This document shows, in pieces, positions 1-8,611 of a stretch of 64,000 nucleotides of DNA (positions within the stretch are counted from its first letter, which is position 1; each line of letters starts with the position of its first letter). This DNA is from Solimonas aquatica (GTDB lineage Bacteria > Pseudomonadota > Gammaproteobacteria > Nevskiales > Nevskiaceae), in assembly GCF_900111015.1 (NCBI RefSeq), contig NZ_FOFS01000015.1, positions 56,154 to 120,153 on the forward strand. The letters are read 5' to 3'. The notes under the pieces were generated by a model. It was not told the DNA's origin and made no database searches. It saw nothing but the letters and a program-made list of their open reading frames with translations. The translations under genes were made by a program, and so were the position numbers.

Positions 1-384
1 GGATTTTCAACATCTAGTGGGTCTTGCAAAAAAACGCCACTACCGCTTGTGTCAAAGCAGTGCATGAGCAGGGTAAAAGCTGTGCATAAGACGGGGACAA
101 ATCGCGGACTGCCAGTCAAACCAGAGACTTAGCCCGGTCACTTGCGGTGCAGGCTCGGGCTTTGCCGCATGGCTGCGGGCTTGTCAGGAAAAAACCCAGG
201 GTTTACGCAGGTTCCACGGCCGGCCAGTTTGTGATTAAAAAACGTATAAAGCGACAAATGCAGATAGGAAAAAATTAACCTAACCGTCATGAGCGGTAGC
301 GCCGGGCGGATGATCGGTCAGCCGGAGCGGACAAAAATTGCCCGATCCGGCCGCGCCTTGCGCAAGCCGGTGCGGGGTGGGGCG
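1..384. other. Gene-free flank at window start
   Basis: No convincing gene is seen. The stretch around 180-280 is more A/T-rich than the rest of the window and lies downstream of the crotonase gene, so it may hold that gene's 3' end signals or the promoter of something left of the window. A single DnaA-box-like 9-mer near 81-89 stands alone and does not make an origin. Confidence 0.5.
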
Positions 385-1161
385 CTATCCCGGCGTCTCG
401 CCGTGCCGGCCCTGACCCTGGGCGAAGCGCTGTGCCCCGGCGCGTGACTCGCCGGACTGCAGCGTGGCCAGGCCCAGGGCGAACTCGTTCTGAATGGCGG
501 CGGTTTCGGACAGCGACCACTGTTCATGGACCGAGCGCCGGTCGCTGCGCAGGCAGCGTTGTGGCAGGGCCGCGAGCTGCCGGGCCAGGCTCAAGGTCTC
601 CTGCTCCAGCGTCTGCGCCGCACAGAGACGATTGAGCAGGCCCCAGGCATGGGCTTCTTCGGCGCTTACCCGCCGGCCGCTGAGAATCATGTCCATTGCG
701 CGCGACTGCCCGATCAGGCGCGGCAGGCGCACGGTGCCGCCATCAATCAGCGGTACCCCGAAGCGCCGGCAGTACACGCCGAACTCGGCGCTGTGATCGG
801 CAACGCGCAGATCGCACCACAGCGCCAGTTCCAGGCCGCCCGCGACGCAGGCGCCGCGGATCATCGCAATCACCGGTTTGGACAGCTGCATGCGCGTGGG
901 GCCCATCGGGCCATCGCCCTCGGCTGCCAGGCGATTCATGCGCGCCGGATCGCCGCTGGCCACCGCCTTGAGATCGGCGCCGGCGCAGAAGCTCTGGCCT
1001 TCGCCGCTCAGCACCGCCACGCAGGCATTCGCGTCGGATTCGAAATCGCCAAAAGCCTGTGCCAGCGCCTCGGCCGTGGCGCGATCCACGGCGTTACGCG
1101 CGGCCGGCCGACGGATCTGAATCATGTGCAAGGGACCCTCAATGCTGACCGCGACGCTCAT
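385..1161 (-). CDS. Crotonase/enoyl-CoA hydratase family protein
   Basis: A 258-aa protein of normal crotonase length. It carries the oxyanion-hole segment CAGADLKA and the second signature GGLELALWCDLRVA, so it should bind an acyl-CoA thioester. The segment that usually holds the second catalytic Glu of hydratases reads CRRFGVPLIDGGTVRLPRLIG, as in a subgroup of crotonases annotated only generically, so hydration cannot be assumed; isomerase or other chemistry is possible. I chose the ATG at 1161 (MSVAVSIEG) because homology begins there; an in-frame codon further upstream would add an unconserved tail. It is transcribed away from the CYP153 gene and has no same-strand partner in the window. 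Confidence 0.85.
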   Translation of the reverse strand: MSVAVSIEGPLHMIQIRRPAARNAVDRATAEALAQAFGDFESDANACVAVLSGEGQSFCAGADLKAVASGDPARMNRLAAEGDGPMGPTRMQLSKPVIAMIRGACVAGGLELALWCDLRVADHSAEFGVYCRRFGVPLIDGGTVRLPRLIGQSRAMDMILSGRRVSAEEAHAWGLLNRLCAAQTLEQETLSLARQLAALPQRCLRSDRRSVHEQWSLSETAAIQNEFALGLATLQSGESRAGAQRFAQGQGRHGETPG

Positions 1162-1238
1162 GGTTCGAGCCCTGTTGTCTGTCTGGAGGAGGCACAGCTT
1201 AGGGCCTGTTAACAATTACTTTGCGCGCTGCGACGGAG

Positions 1239-1410
1239 GTCGTTTTGCCGCAGGGCAAGGCGGCAGACGCGCCGCTTGGTGGTTCCAAGCCAGCGGCTGC
1301 CAACGCCGCCCTGCGGCAAAACGGCCCCGTCCCGTAAGGGTTGCGCCAGAAATCGCGCCATGCGGCGTTGCGAAACGCAAGCCTTGGAACCACCAAGGCC
1401 TGCGTTTCGC
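1239..1410. repeat. Cluster of nested inverted repeats between crotonase and CYP153
   Basis: Three perfect inverted repeats lie here. A 16-bp pair, CGTTTTGCCGCAGGGC, is at 1241-1256 and 1308-1323. A 15-bp pair, CTTGGTGGTTCCAAG, is at 1275-1289 and 1383-1397. A compact hairpin spans 1370-1410 with outer arms GCGAAACGCA/TGCGTTTCGC and inner arms CCTTGG/CCAAGG. The arrangement looks like a folded non-coding repeat element (REP- or MITE-like) rather than a simple terminator, because no T-run follows. The left edge around 1199-1215 (GGGCCTGTTAACA) resembles an insertion-sequence end, but no matching right end was found. Confidence 0.6.
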
Positions 1411-1437
1411 GCCTGGCCCTGCGCCAGAACGGCCGCC

Positions 1438-1464
1438 TTGCGGCCCGCGCCGGGTTTATATAAT
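1438..1464 (+). promoter_or_regulatory. Promoter of CYP153 operon
   Basis: A consensus -10 box TATAAT (1459-1464) is preceded by TTGCGG (1438-1443) with a 15-bp spacer. It points to the CYP153 start at 1589, giving a leader of about 115 nt. The spacer is short for sigma70, so activator help or a different -35 is possible. Confidence 0.55.
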
Positions 1465-1465
1465 G

Positions 1466-1484
1466 TGCGTAGTGTGACTACGCA
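1466..1484. promoter_or_regulatory. Palindromic operator downstream of CYP153 -10 box
   Basis: A perfect 7-5-7 palindrome, TGCGTAG-TGTGA-CTACGCA, starts two bases after the -10 box and so covers the expected transcription start. That placement is typical of a repressor operator. No regulator gene lies next to it in the window. Confidence 0.6.
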
Positions 1485-1588
1485 TTTTGTATCTCGGGAG
1501 CGCCAAGCCTGCGCAAAGGCTGGCGTATCTGGAGGTTTCGGGCTGCGTCAGCGCTGTTTGCCGCACAACCAACAGGAGGAGCAAATCC

Positions 1589-2854
1589 ATGAATCAAGCC
1601 TTGAGGGCGCAGAGCCAGTCGTCGGACGGCCCGGCCTATGCCATACCGCTGGACCAGATCGACGTCAGCAATCCGGAACATTTCCGCGACAACACCCTGT
1701 GGTCTTACTTCGAGCGCCTGCGCCGCGAAGACCCCGTGCACTTCTGCCGCGACAGCCTGTTCGGACCGTACTGGTCGGTGACCAAGTTCAAAGACATCAT
1801 GCACGTCGAGACGCATCCGAAGATCTTCTCTTCGGAGGCGGGCCTGGGCGGCATCACCATCATGGACAACAACGCGGCGGCGCAGCTGCCGATGTTCATT
1901 GCCATGGATCCCCCCAAGCACGACGAACAGCGCAAGATCGTCAGCCCCATCGTCGGGCCGGAGAATCTGGCGCGCATGGAAAGCCTGATCCGCGAGCGCA
2001 CCTCGCGCGCGCTGGACGAGCTGCCGGTCAATCAGACCTTCAACTGGGTGGAGAAGGTTTCGATCAACCTCACCACGCAGATGCTGGCGACGCTGTTCGA
2101 TTTCCCCTGGGAAGATCGCGCCAAGCTCAGCTACTGGTCGGACGTCACCACCGCCCTGCCGGGCGCGGGCCTAGTCAACTCCGAAGAGGAGCGCATGGCC
2201 GAGCTGCTCAAGTGCGCCGAGTACATGACGCGCCTGTGGAACGAGCGCGTGAACTCGCCGCCGCGTGGCGATCTGATTTCGATGCTGGCGCACGCCGAAG
2301 GCACCCGCAACATGTCGCCGCAGGAATTCCTGGGCAACATCCTGCTGCTGATCGTGGGCGGCAACGACACCACGCGCAATTCCATGACCGGCGGCGTGCT
2401 GGCGCTGAATGAAAATCCGAACGAGTACCGCAAGCTCTGCGCGAACCCCGCGCTGATTGCCTCGCTGGTGCCCGAGGTGGTGCGCTGGCAGACGCCGCTG
2501 GCGCACATGCGCCGCACCGCGCTGCATGACACCGAGCTGGGCGGCAAGCTGATCAGGAAGGGCGACAAGGTGGTGATGTGGTACGTGTCCGGCAATCGCG
2601 ACAGCGACGAGATCGAGAACGCCGATCACTTCATCATCGACCGCGCCAAGCCGCGCCATCATCTGTCCTTCGGCTTTGGCATCCACCGCTGCGTGGGCAA
2701 CCGCCTGGCCGAGCTGCAGCTGCGCATCCTCTGGGAAGAGCTGCTGCGCCGCTGGCCGGAGCCCATGCAGCTGGAAGTGGTCGGCGAGCCCAAGCGCGTG
2801 CTCTCGCCCTTCGTCAAGGGCTACGAGTCGCTGCCGGTACGCATCCGGGCCTGA
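1589..2854 (+). CDS. cyp153A: Cytochrome P450 CYP153 family, alkane/fatty acid terminal hydroxylase
   Basis: A 421-aa soluble class I P450. The haem-ligand loop FGFGIHRCVGNRL places the Cys at residue 368. The I-helix oxygen-activation motif is GGNDTTRN (about residues 257-264), and the K-helix ExxR is in LVPEVVRW. The N-terminal MDPPKHDEQR segment and the overall pattern match CYP153, whose members hydroxylate the terminal carbon of medium-chain alkanes, alcohols or fatty acids. The start at 1589 has a strong AGGAGG at 1575-1580. A [2Fe-2S] ferredoxin gene follows about 125 bp later and should donate electrons; the usual FAD ferredoxin reductase gene is not adjacent. The exact substrate cannot be read from sequence. 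Confidence 0.9.
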   Translation: MNQALRAQSQSSDGPAYAIPLDQIDVSNPEHFRDNTLWSYFERLRREDPVHFCRDSLFGPYWSVTKFKDIMHVETHPKIFSSEAGLGGITIMDNNAAAQLPMFIAMDPPKHDEQRKIVSPIVGPENLARMESLIRERTSRALDELPVNQTFNWVEKVSINLTTQMLATLFDFPWEDRAKLSYWSDVTTALPGAGLVNSEEERMAELLKCAEYMTRLWNERVNSPPRGDLISMLAHAEGTRNMSPQEFLGNILLLIVGGNDTTRNSMTGGVLALNENPNEYRKLCANPALIASLVPEVVRWQTPLAHMRRTALHDTELGGKLIRKGDKVVMWYVSGNRDSDEIENADHFIIDRAKPRHHLSFGFGIHRCVGNRLAELQLRILWEELLRRWPEPMQLEVVGEPKRVLSPFVKGYESLPVRIRA

Positions 2855-2979
2855 ATTTAAAGCCCCCTTTGGCCGCGGCGACTCTGACCGGGGGCGCCGC
2901 GGACTTTCTTTTGATTCCCGAAAATTTTTGAATGATGCAGGCGCGTCGCCGTGGAGCGGCGCGCCGCAGGAGACAGCTA

Positions 2980-3300
2980 ATGAGCGAAGTGACTTTCATC
3001 GACTTTCACGGCACGCCGCGCAAGGTGGAGGGCGAGGACGGCGAATCCCTGATGCAGGTGGCTCTGAACCACCTGGTGCCCGGCATCGACGGCGACTGTG
3101 GCGGCGCTGCCGCCTGTGCCACCTGCCACATCTACGTGGAAGCGCCCTGGCAGGAAAAGCTGCCGGCGATGGACGCGCAGGAGCGTTCGATGCTGGACCT
3201 GGCCGCCGGCTGCGACGAGCGCTCGCGCCTGGCCTGCCAGGTGCGGCTCAATGCCGCGCTGTCCGGCATCGTGGTGCGCACGCCCGAAGCGCAGCACTGA
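2980..3300 (+). CDS. [2Fe-2S] ferredoxin, putidaredoxin type
   Basis: A 106-aa adrenodoxin/putidaredoxin-like ferredoxin. Cluster ligands are Cys40, Cys46 and Cys49 (CGGAAACATC) and Cys86 (LACQV), the spacing used by ferredoxins that reduce class I P450s. The ATG at 2980 has AGGAGA seven bases upstream. It lies directly downstream of the CYP153 gene on the same strand, so it is most likely that enzyme's redox partner. The reductase that would reduce it must be encoded elsewhere. Confidence 0.9.
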   Translation: MSEVTFIDFHGTPRKVEGEDGESLMQVALNHLVPGIDGDCGGAAACATCHIYVEAPWQEKLPAMDAQERSMLDLAAGCDERSRLACQVRLNAALSGIVVRTPEAQH

Positions 3301-3800
3301 AAAAGCAAGTGACGCCGCGCGTGGCCCTCAGGGCTTGGGGCCGCGCGCGGCGCGCAGCAAGCAGACAAGACCCCGTCGCGCCCGGCTTCAGAGACACCAC
3401 CGCCGCGCGCAGGCACGGACAAGCCCGCAGTCGAATTCCCCCGCCATGGCCCGGGCCGCGGATGCGCCGAGCGGTGGGCGCGGTCTGCGGCGCCGCAGAT
3501 GCTCCACCGCGGCAGTTCGATGCGCTGCTGCAGATGTCGCTCAATGTCGCGCATGAAGCCGGGTGTTCCCGGCGGATGCGCCGGGCCATGCAGCCGTCAT
3601 TCGCCTTTGCCGGATGACTGCGCGGCAGCAAGGAAAAACCCCCAAAACTGTTACAAATTCTTGACGCAGTTCGCAGGCGAATAATAGATTCCGGGCGTCG
3701 TGATGACGTCCGCGAGTGGCAACGCAGCCTGCCTTGTTGGAGTCCGCATCCCTCGTGGAAGTCCGTAAACACTATTAGATTTTTCACTTGGGAGTGACAG
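3301..3800. other. 500-bp intergenic region upstream of TBDR 1
   Basis: No gene supported on either strand. The right part holds a candidate promoter and a leader of about 110 nt in front of the TonB receptor gene. The left part (3301-3650) is GC-rich with no obvious signal. Confidence 0.5.
3661..3690 (+). promoter_or_regulatory. Candidate promoter of TBDR 1
   Basis: TTGACG at 3661-3666 is followed by an A/T-rich segment. Possible -10 boxes are TAATAG at 3682-3687 (15-bp spacer) and TAGATT at 3685-3690 (18-bp spacer). It is the only good sigma70-like pair upstream of the receptor start at 3801. Confidence 0.4.
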
Positions 3801-6698
3801 ATGGACAACACGAAGACGCGGAGGCGTTCGGCGAACGCTTTTGCGCTGACCGCCATTGCCGCGGCAGTGGCAGGCTCTTTCTCGGCCCGGCCGGCGTTTG
3901 CTCAGGAGCAGGGCGCGGCGACGGCACCCGCTGCCGGCAGCAGCGACAACGTGGAAGAGGTGATCGTCACTGGTTCGCGTTTGCGCCGCGTTGACGCTGA
4001 AACCGCCAGTCCGGTCTACACCATCGACCGTTCGGCCATCGAAGACTCTGGTGTTGCCACCATCGGCAACATCATTCAGTCCATGCCCTCGATCTCGGGC
4101 GCCGCCACCAATCCGCAGGTCAACAACGGCGGTGGCGACGGTGCCTCCACGGTTTCGCTGCGTGGTCTCGGCTCAGAACGTACCCTGGTCCTGCTCAACG
4201 GTCGTCGGCTCGGACCGGAGTTCGACATCAACGCGATCCCCGTCAACATGGTGGACCGGGTCGATGTTCTGAAGGAAGGTGCCGGCGCGATCTACGGCTC
4301 GGATGCCGTGGGCGGTGTGGTCAACATCATCACGCGCAAGGACTTCACCGGTCTGGATATGGCGGTGCAGCTGGGCCAGACCTCGCGACAGGACGGCCAG
4401 ACCCAGTCCTACGAGATGCTCTGGGGCACAGCCAGTGAGAAAGGCCATGTGATGTTGGGCCTGAACTACAACAAGCAGAAAGCCATCAGCGCAGCGGACC
4501 GCAAGTTTTCCGAGCATGCGCTGTACATCTACAACTACTACGGCACCGACAACATCACCATCCTGGGTTCCAGTCGTAACCCGCGTGGCCGAATCTCGCT
4601 GCCGGACAGCTCGGCGTTCGGCATCCTGGACGGCAACGGCGATCCTTGCGGCAGCGTGACGCGTATTCCAGGCACCACCGGTGCGGCCACCTCCGACTAC
4701 CGCTGCTACAGCGGCGGCTCGGATGCCTATGACTACCAGCCTTTCAATCTGGTGACCACCCCGCAGGAACGCGCCAGCATCTTCTCCACGGCAGCGTTCT
4801 CGGTGTCCGATTCGATCGAGGTGTTCAGCGAGCTGTTCCATACAACTTCGAAGTCCGGCTACCAGATCGCACCACTGCCTTTCGACGCCCGCGCCGACAA
4901 CGTCGTCATTTCGGCAGACAGTGTTTACAACCCGTTCGGTATCGACTTCGGTGGTTCGCCGGCCACGCCGAGCTCGCCGGCCAATCCGAACTTCCTTACC
5001 CGTTTCGTGGCGCTGGGTAACCGCTTCTCGCAGGTCGAAGTCAACACGGATCAGGTCACCGGCGGTGTCCGAGGCGATCTGCTGTCGACCTCGTGGAAGT
5101 GGGATCTGGCTGCGACCTATCAGCGCAAGGCAACCGTCAATGCGGTGTCCGGATACATCCTGCAGCAGCCCCTGCAGGATGCGCTAGGCCCGTCTTACAT
5201 CGACGGCAGCGGTGCGCACTGCGGTGTCTCCGGCTCGCCCATCGCCGGTTGTACGCCGATCAATCTGTTCAACACGGATGATCCGGCCACGGTTTCCTCG
5301 CTGCAGAGCATCTCCTCTGGCTACGAGAATCGCCGCTACCAGACCAGCAAGATCCTCGAGTTGAACTTCAATGGTTCGGTCTTTGACACCACCGCCGGCA
5401 CGGCACTGGCTGCTGTGGGTTTCTCCTATCGCAAGGAAAACTACAAGGACAACGTTGACGATCTGGTGGAAGCGGCAGCGCCCCGTTTCCAGAACTGCAA
5501 GCTGTCATCGGAAACCTGCTCGGGCGACACCAGCGGTGACGACAGCGTCAAGGAGGTCTACGGCGAGTTGTATGTGCCGCTACTGGCGGACCAGCCCCTC
5601 GTCAAGTCGCTGAACGTGACCCTGGGTCTGCGTTACTCCGACTATGACAGCTTCGGTTCCACTACCAACGGCACGGTGAAGCTGGAGTACCGGCCATACG
5701 CTGACCTGCTGGCCCGCACCAGCTACGCGCAGGTGTTCCGTGCCCCGCAGATCACCGACCGCTTCGCGGCGCCCGCCGCGAGCAATCCGGTGTTCTTCGA
5801 TCCCTGCCGTGCTTTGACCGCAGCAGACGTCACCGCCAACCCGAATCTGGCGCTGGCCTGCCAGAACGTGCCGACGGACGGCAGCTTCGAGGGTGCGCCC
5901 ACGCCGCAGGTCTTCCAGCTGGTCAAGAGCAACGAGAATCTCGATCCCGAAACCGGCCACGTGATCACCGCCGGCTTCGTGTATGACTCCAGCCAGCTGA
6001 AGAACTTCTCGGTCAACCTTGATTACTGGTACTACAAGATCAAGGACGCCATCATTGCGCCGGACGTGGGCACCATCGTGCGCACCTGCGCTGCGACGGG
6101 CGACGCCGATCTCTGCAGCCTGATCGAGCGTTACTCCGACGGCCAGATCAACGTCATCAACTCGCCGACGCTGAACTCGGCCAGCTTCACGACTGACGGT
6201 CTGGATATCGGCTTCCGCTACAAGCTGACCAGCGATCTGGGTGCGTTCATGGCGTCCTGGGATACCACCTACACGCACTCCTTCGAGTACAGCGTGCTGA
6301 AGGATTCGCCGAAAATCGACGCAGTGGGCCGCTACGATGGCCAGTTCGGCAACTATGCCCGCTACCGCTCGATCCTCTCGCTGGCCTGGCGCCTCAACGC
6401 CTACCAGGCGATGTGGAAGACGCGTTACATCAGCGGCGTGGAAATCACGGACAGCGTGGGTGAGGGCTCGGGTCGTCCGCTGGCGACTGATCGCATCAAG
6501 GTGGGTTCGGTTACCTACCACGATCTGGTTGCGGGCTACACGGCCAAGACCAACACGGAGCTGCTGGTGGGCGTGAACAACGTCTTCGACAAGCAGCCGC
6601 CGTTGTTCTATCAGTACACGCTCAATGCCAACACCAACGTGGAAACCTACGACGGTGTCGGCCGCTACCTGTACGTGCGCGTGTCGCAGCACTTCTGA
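3801..6698 (+). CDS. TonB-dependent outer-membrane receptor 1
   Basis: A 965-aa receptor. A signal peptide with cleavage near AFA-QEQ is followed by a short Ala-rich linker, a TonB-box-like VEEVIVTGSRLRR and the plug domain (about residues 50-180, with LRGLGSERTLVLLNGRR and YGSDAVGGVVNIITRK). The beta-barrel ends in an aromatic residue (YVRVSQHF). Cysteines come in close pairs in likely extracellular loops (for example CGVSGSPIAGC and CKLSSETC), suggesting surface disulfides. The start has GGGAGTG upstream. The next genes in the cluster are hydroxylases and sulfotransferases, not siderophore genes, so the ligand is probably not a simple iron chelate; it is unknown. A strong terminator follows. 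Confidence 0.92.
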   Translation: MDNTKTRRRSANAFALTAIAAAVAGSFSARPAFAQEQGAATAPAAGSSDNVEEVIVTGSRLRRVDAETASPVYTIDRSAIEDSGVATIGNIIQSMPSISGAATNPQVNNGGGDGASTVSLRGLGSERTLVLLNGRRLGPEFDINAIPVNMVDRVDVLKEGAGAIYGSDAVGGVVNIITRKDFTGLDMAVQLGQTSRQDGQTQSYEMLWGTASEKGHVMLGLNYNKQKAISAADRKFSEHALYIYNYYGTDNITILGSSRNPRGRISLPDSSAFGILDGNGDPCGSVTRIPGTTGAATSDYRCYSGGSDAYDYQPFNLVTTPQERASIFSTAAFSVSDSIEVFSELFHTTSKSGYQIAPLPFDARADNVVISADSVYNPFGIDFGGSPATPSSPANPNFLTRFVALGNRFSQVEVNTDQVTGGVRGDLLSTSWKWDLAATYQRKATVNAVSGYILQQPLQDALGPSYIDGSGAHCGVSGSPIAGCTPINLFNTDDPATVSSLQSISSGYENRRYQTSKILELNFNGSVFDTTAGTALAAVGFSYRKENYKDNVDDLVEAAAPRFQNCKLSSETCSGDTSGDDSVKEVYGELYVPLLADQPLVKSLNVTLGLRYSDYDSFGSTTNGTVKLEYRPYADLLARTSYAQVFRAPQITDRFAAPAASNPVFFDPCRALTAADVTANPNLALACQNVPTDGSFEGAPTPQVFQLVKSNENLDPETGHVITAGFVYDSSQLKNFSVNLDYWYYKIKDAIIAPDVGTIVRTCAATGDADLCSLIERYSDGQINVINSPTLNSASFTTDGLDIGFRYKLTSDLGAFMASWDTTYTHSFEYSVLKDSPKIDAVGRYDGQFGNYARYRSILSLAWRLNAYQAMWKTRYISGVEITDSVGEGSGRPLATDRIKVGSVTYHDLVAGYTAKTNTELLVGVNNVFDKQPPLFYQYTLNANTNVETYDGVGRYLYVRVSQHF

Positions 6699-6719
6699 TC
6701 GTAGTGGTTTGACGACGAA

Positions 6720-6752
6720 GGCCGCGGGATTCGTCCCGCGGCCTTTTTCTTT
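6720..6752 (+). terminator. Rho-independent terminator after TBDR 1
   Basis: A perfect 10-bp stem (GGCCGCGGGA/TCCCGCGGCC) with a TTCG loop is followed by TTTTTCTTT. It ends TBDR 1 transcription, so the sulfotransferase gene starting at 6767 needs its own promoter or read-through. Confidence 0.9.
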
Positions 6753-6766
6753 ATGATCGGGCCGAT

Positions 6767-8611
6767 ATGACTGATCCCAAACAGCTCGCGCAGCAAGCCT
6801 TTGCCGCCCTGCGCAGGGGCGATCTGCTGCAGGCCGAGCGTCTTGCGCAGCCGGCCTACCGTGCCGCGCCGCGTGAACCCCTGGCGCTGCATGCCTATGC
6901 GGCGGTGCTGCATGCGCGCGGCAGTTATGTCGATGCGGCGCGTGTTTTCCAGAGGCTGGTGGATCTGTTGCCGGCGGAATCCGCCCACTGGATGAATCTG
7001 GCTACGGCGCAGCGCGATGCGGGTGATCCCGAGGCGGCTCTGCACAGCTATCGTCAGGCCTACCAGCGCGGCGAGCGCTCGGCCGACTTTTTCTTCAATG
7101 CCGGGCTGCTGCTGGCGGATCGCAAGGAACTGGATGCGGCGCGTGAGCATCTGCGCGAGGCCGCGCGCCGCGCGCCGCAGGATGCCGAGATCGGCTATCA
7201 GTACGCGCGGGTCTGCTTCGCCTGCGTGGAAGTCGACGAGACGCAGGCTGCGCTGCGCGCCTGGCGCGGATGGCAGAACTGGACGCCGCAACTGCTGGCT
7301 GGCACTGCCGGCCTGCTGCTGCAGATGGGCGAGCAGGCCGATGCCGAAGTCCTGATTGCGCATCTGGACGCGCTGCCGGAAAGGAGTCTGGAACGTGAGC
7401 TGCAGATCATCGGCATGCTCGAACGCCTCAATCGTGTCGATGAGGCGCAGCGGCGTTTCGCGGCACTGCCCGAGCCCGAGCCCGCACAGCAGGTGCGCTG
7501 CTTGATGGTAGCCGCGCAGCTGGCGGCCCGAGCCGGCCGCCATGACGAGGCCGCCGCGCATTACGAGGCCCTGTTGCAGCTGCCGGTCGCCGAGGAGGAC
7601 CGTCAGCAGTTCCTGTTTCCGCTGGCCAAGGCACTGGATGCGCGCGGACGGTATGCCGAGGCCATGCATACGGCAAAGGCGGCGCACGAATCGCAATGGC
7701 AGGCAATGGCCAGTCTGATGCGCAATCGTATCGATGAGCAGCGTCCGATCATGGCCATCACCGCCTACGGCTGTGAGGCGCAGGACGTGTGGCAATGGCA
7801 GGAGCCGGACGCGCCTGACACCGCGCACAGTCCGATTTTCATCGTCGCCTTTCCGCGCTCAGGCACCACGCTGCTGGAGCAGGCTCTGGATGCGCATCCG
7901 CAGCTGCAGACCATGGATGAGCAGCCGTTTCTGCAGAAGGCGGTGCTGCGCTTCGAGACGCACGGTCTGTCATACCCCGATGCCCTGGCGCAGGCGACGC
8001 CGGATCAGCTGGCCGACATCCGTCGCTACTACTGGGAGCTGGTGAGCAGCAAGCTGCAGCTGCGGCCGGGGCAGCGCCTGATCGACAAGAATCCGCTGAA
8101 CATGCTGCGCCTGCCGGCGATTGTGCGTCTGTTTCCGAACGCGCCGATCCTGCTGGCGGTTCGCCATCCCTGCGATGTCATCATCAGCAACTTCTTCCAG
8201 CATTACCGCGCGCCGGAGTTCGTGCGGCTCTGCCGCGACCTGCCTTCTCTGGTGCTGGCGTATCGCAAGGCTTTCGACTACTGGTACGAGCAGGCTGCGA
8301 TTCTGCAGCCCAGGGTCCTGGAAGTCCGCTATGAATCCTTCGTGGCCGACTTTGACCGGCAGCTGCGGGCAGTTGCCGATTTTCTGGAGCTGCCCTGGGA
8401 TGAGGCCATGCTGCGACCGGCGGATCATGCGCGCGCCAAGGGCTTCATCAGCACGCCGAGCTACTCTCAGGTGGTGCAGCCGGTCAATACCAAGGCAGTG
8501 GGCCGCTGGCGACGTTACGAGGCCGATATGCTGCCGCTGCTCGGCGAGTTGCAGGCACATCTGCAACGCTGGCGGTATCTGGATGAGCCGGCCGCTCAAA
8601 ACAGCAGATAG
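6767..8611 (+). CDS. TPR-repeat sulfotransferase
   Basis: A 614-aa two-part protein. Residues 1 to about 330 are tetratricopeptide-type helical repeats. From about residue 355 there is a PAPS-dependent sulfotransferase domain, with the 5'-phosphosulfate-binding loop IFIVAFPRSGTTLLEQ (residues 357-372) and a downstream 3'-phosphate-binding region LLAVRHPCDVIISNFFQ. The family moves sulfate from PAPS to hydroxyl groups of sugars, lipids or protein tyrosines; the TPR part suggests a protein or large partner. No signal peptide is visible, so it probably acts in the cytoplasm. There is no clear ribosome-binding site before 6767. Its 3' end overlaps the convergent hydroxylase gene by 16 bp. Confidence 0.85.
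   Translation: MTDPKQLAQQAFAALRRGDLLQAERLAQPAYRAAPREPLALHAYAAVLHARGSYVDAARVFQRLVDLLPAESAHWMNLATAQRDAGDPEAALHSYRQAYQRGERSADFFFNAGLLLADRKELDAAREHLREAARRAPQDAEIGYQYARVCFACVEVDETQAALRAWRGWQNWTPQLLAGTAGLLLQMGEQADAEVLIAHLDALPERSLERELQIIGMLERLNRVDEAQRRFAALPEPEPAQQVRCLMVAAQLAARAGRHDEAAAHYEALLQLPVAEEDRQQFLFPLAKALDARGRYAEAMHTAKAAHESQWQAMASLMRNRIDEQRPIMAITAYGCEAQDVWQWQEPDAPDTAHSPIFIVAFPRSGTTLLEQALDAHPQLQTMDEQPFLQKAVLRFETHGLSYPDALAQATPDQLADIRRYYWELVSSKLQLRPGQRLIDKNPLNMLRLPAIVRLFPNAPILLAVRHPCDVIISNFFQHYRAPEFVRLCRDLPSLVLAYRKAFDYWYEQAAILQPRVLEVRYESFVADFDRQLRAVADFLELPWDEAMLRPADHARAKGFISTPSYSQVVQPVNTKAVGRWRRYEADMLPLLGELQAHLQRWRYLDEPAAQNSR

Noticed and set aside
78..95. DnaA-box-like TGTGCATAA
   Set aside because: A single imperfect copy without clustering or dnaA/dnaN/rpmH neighbours; not an origin.
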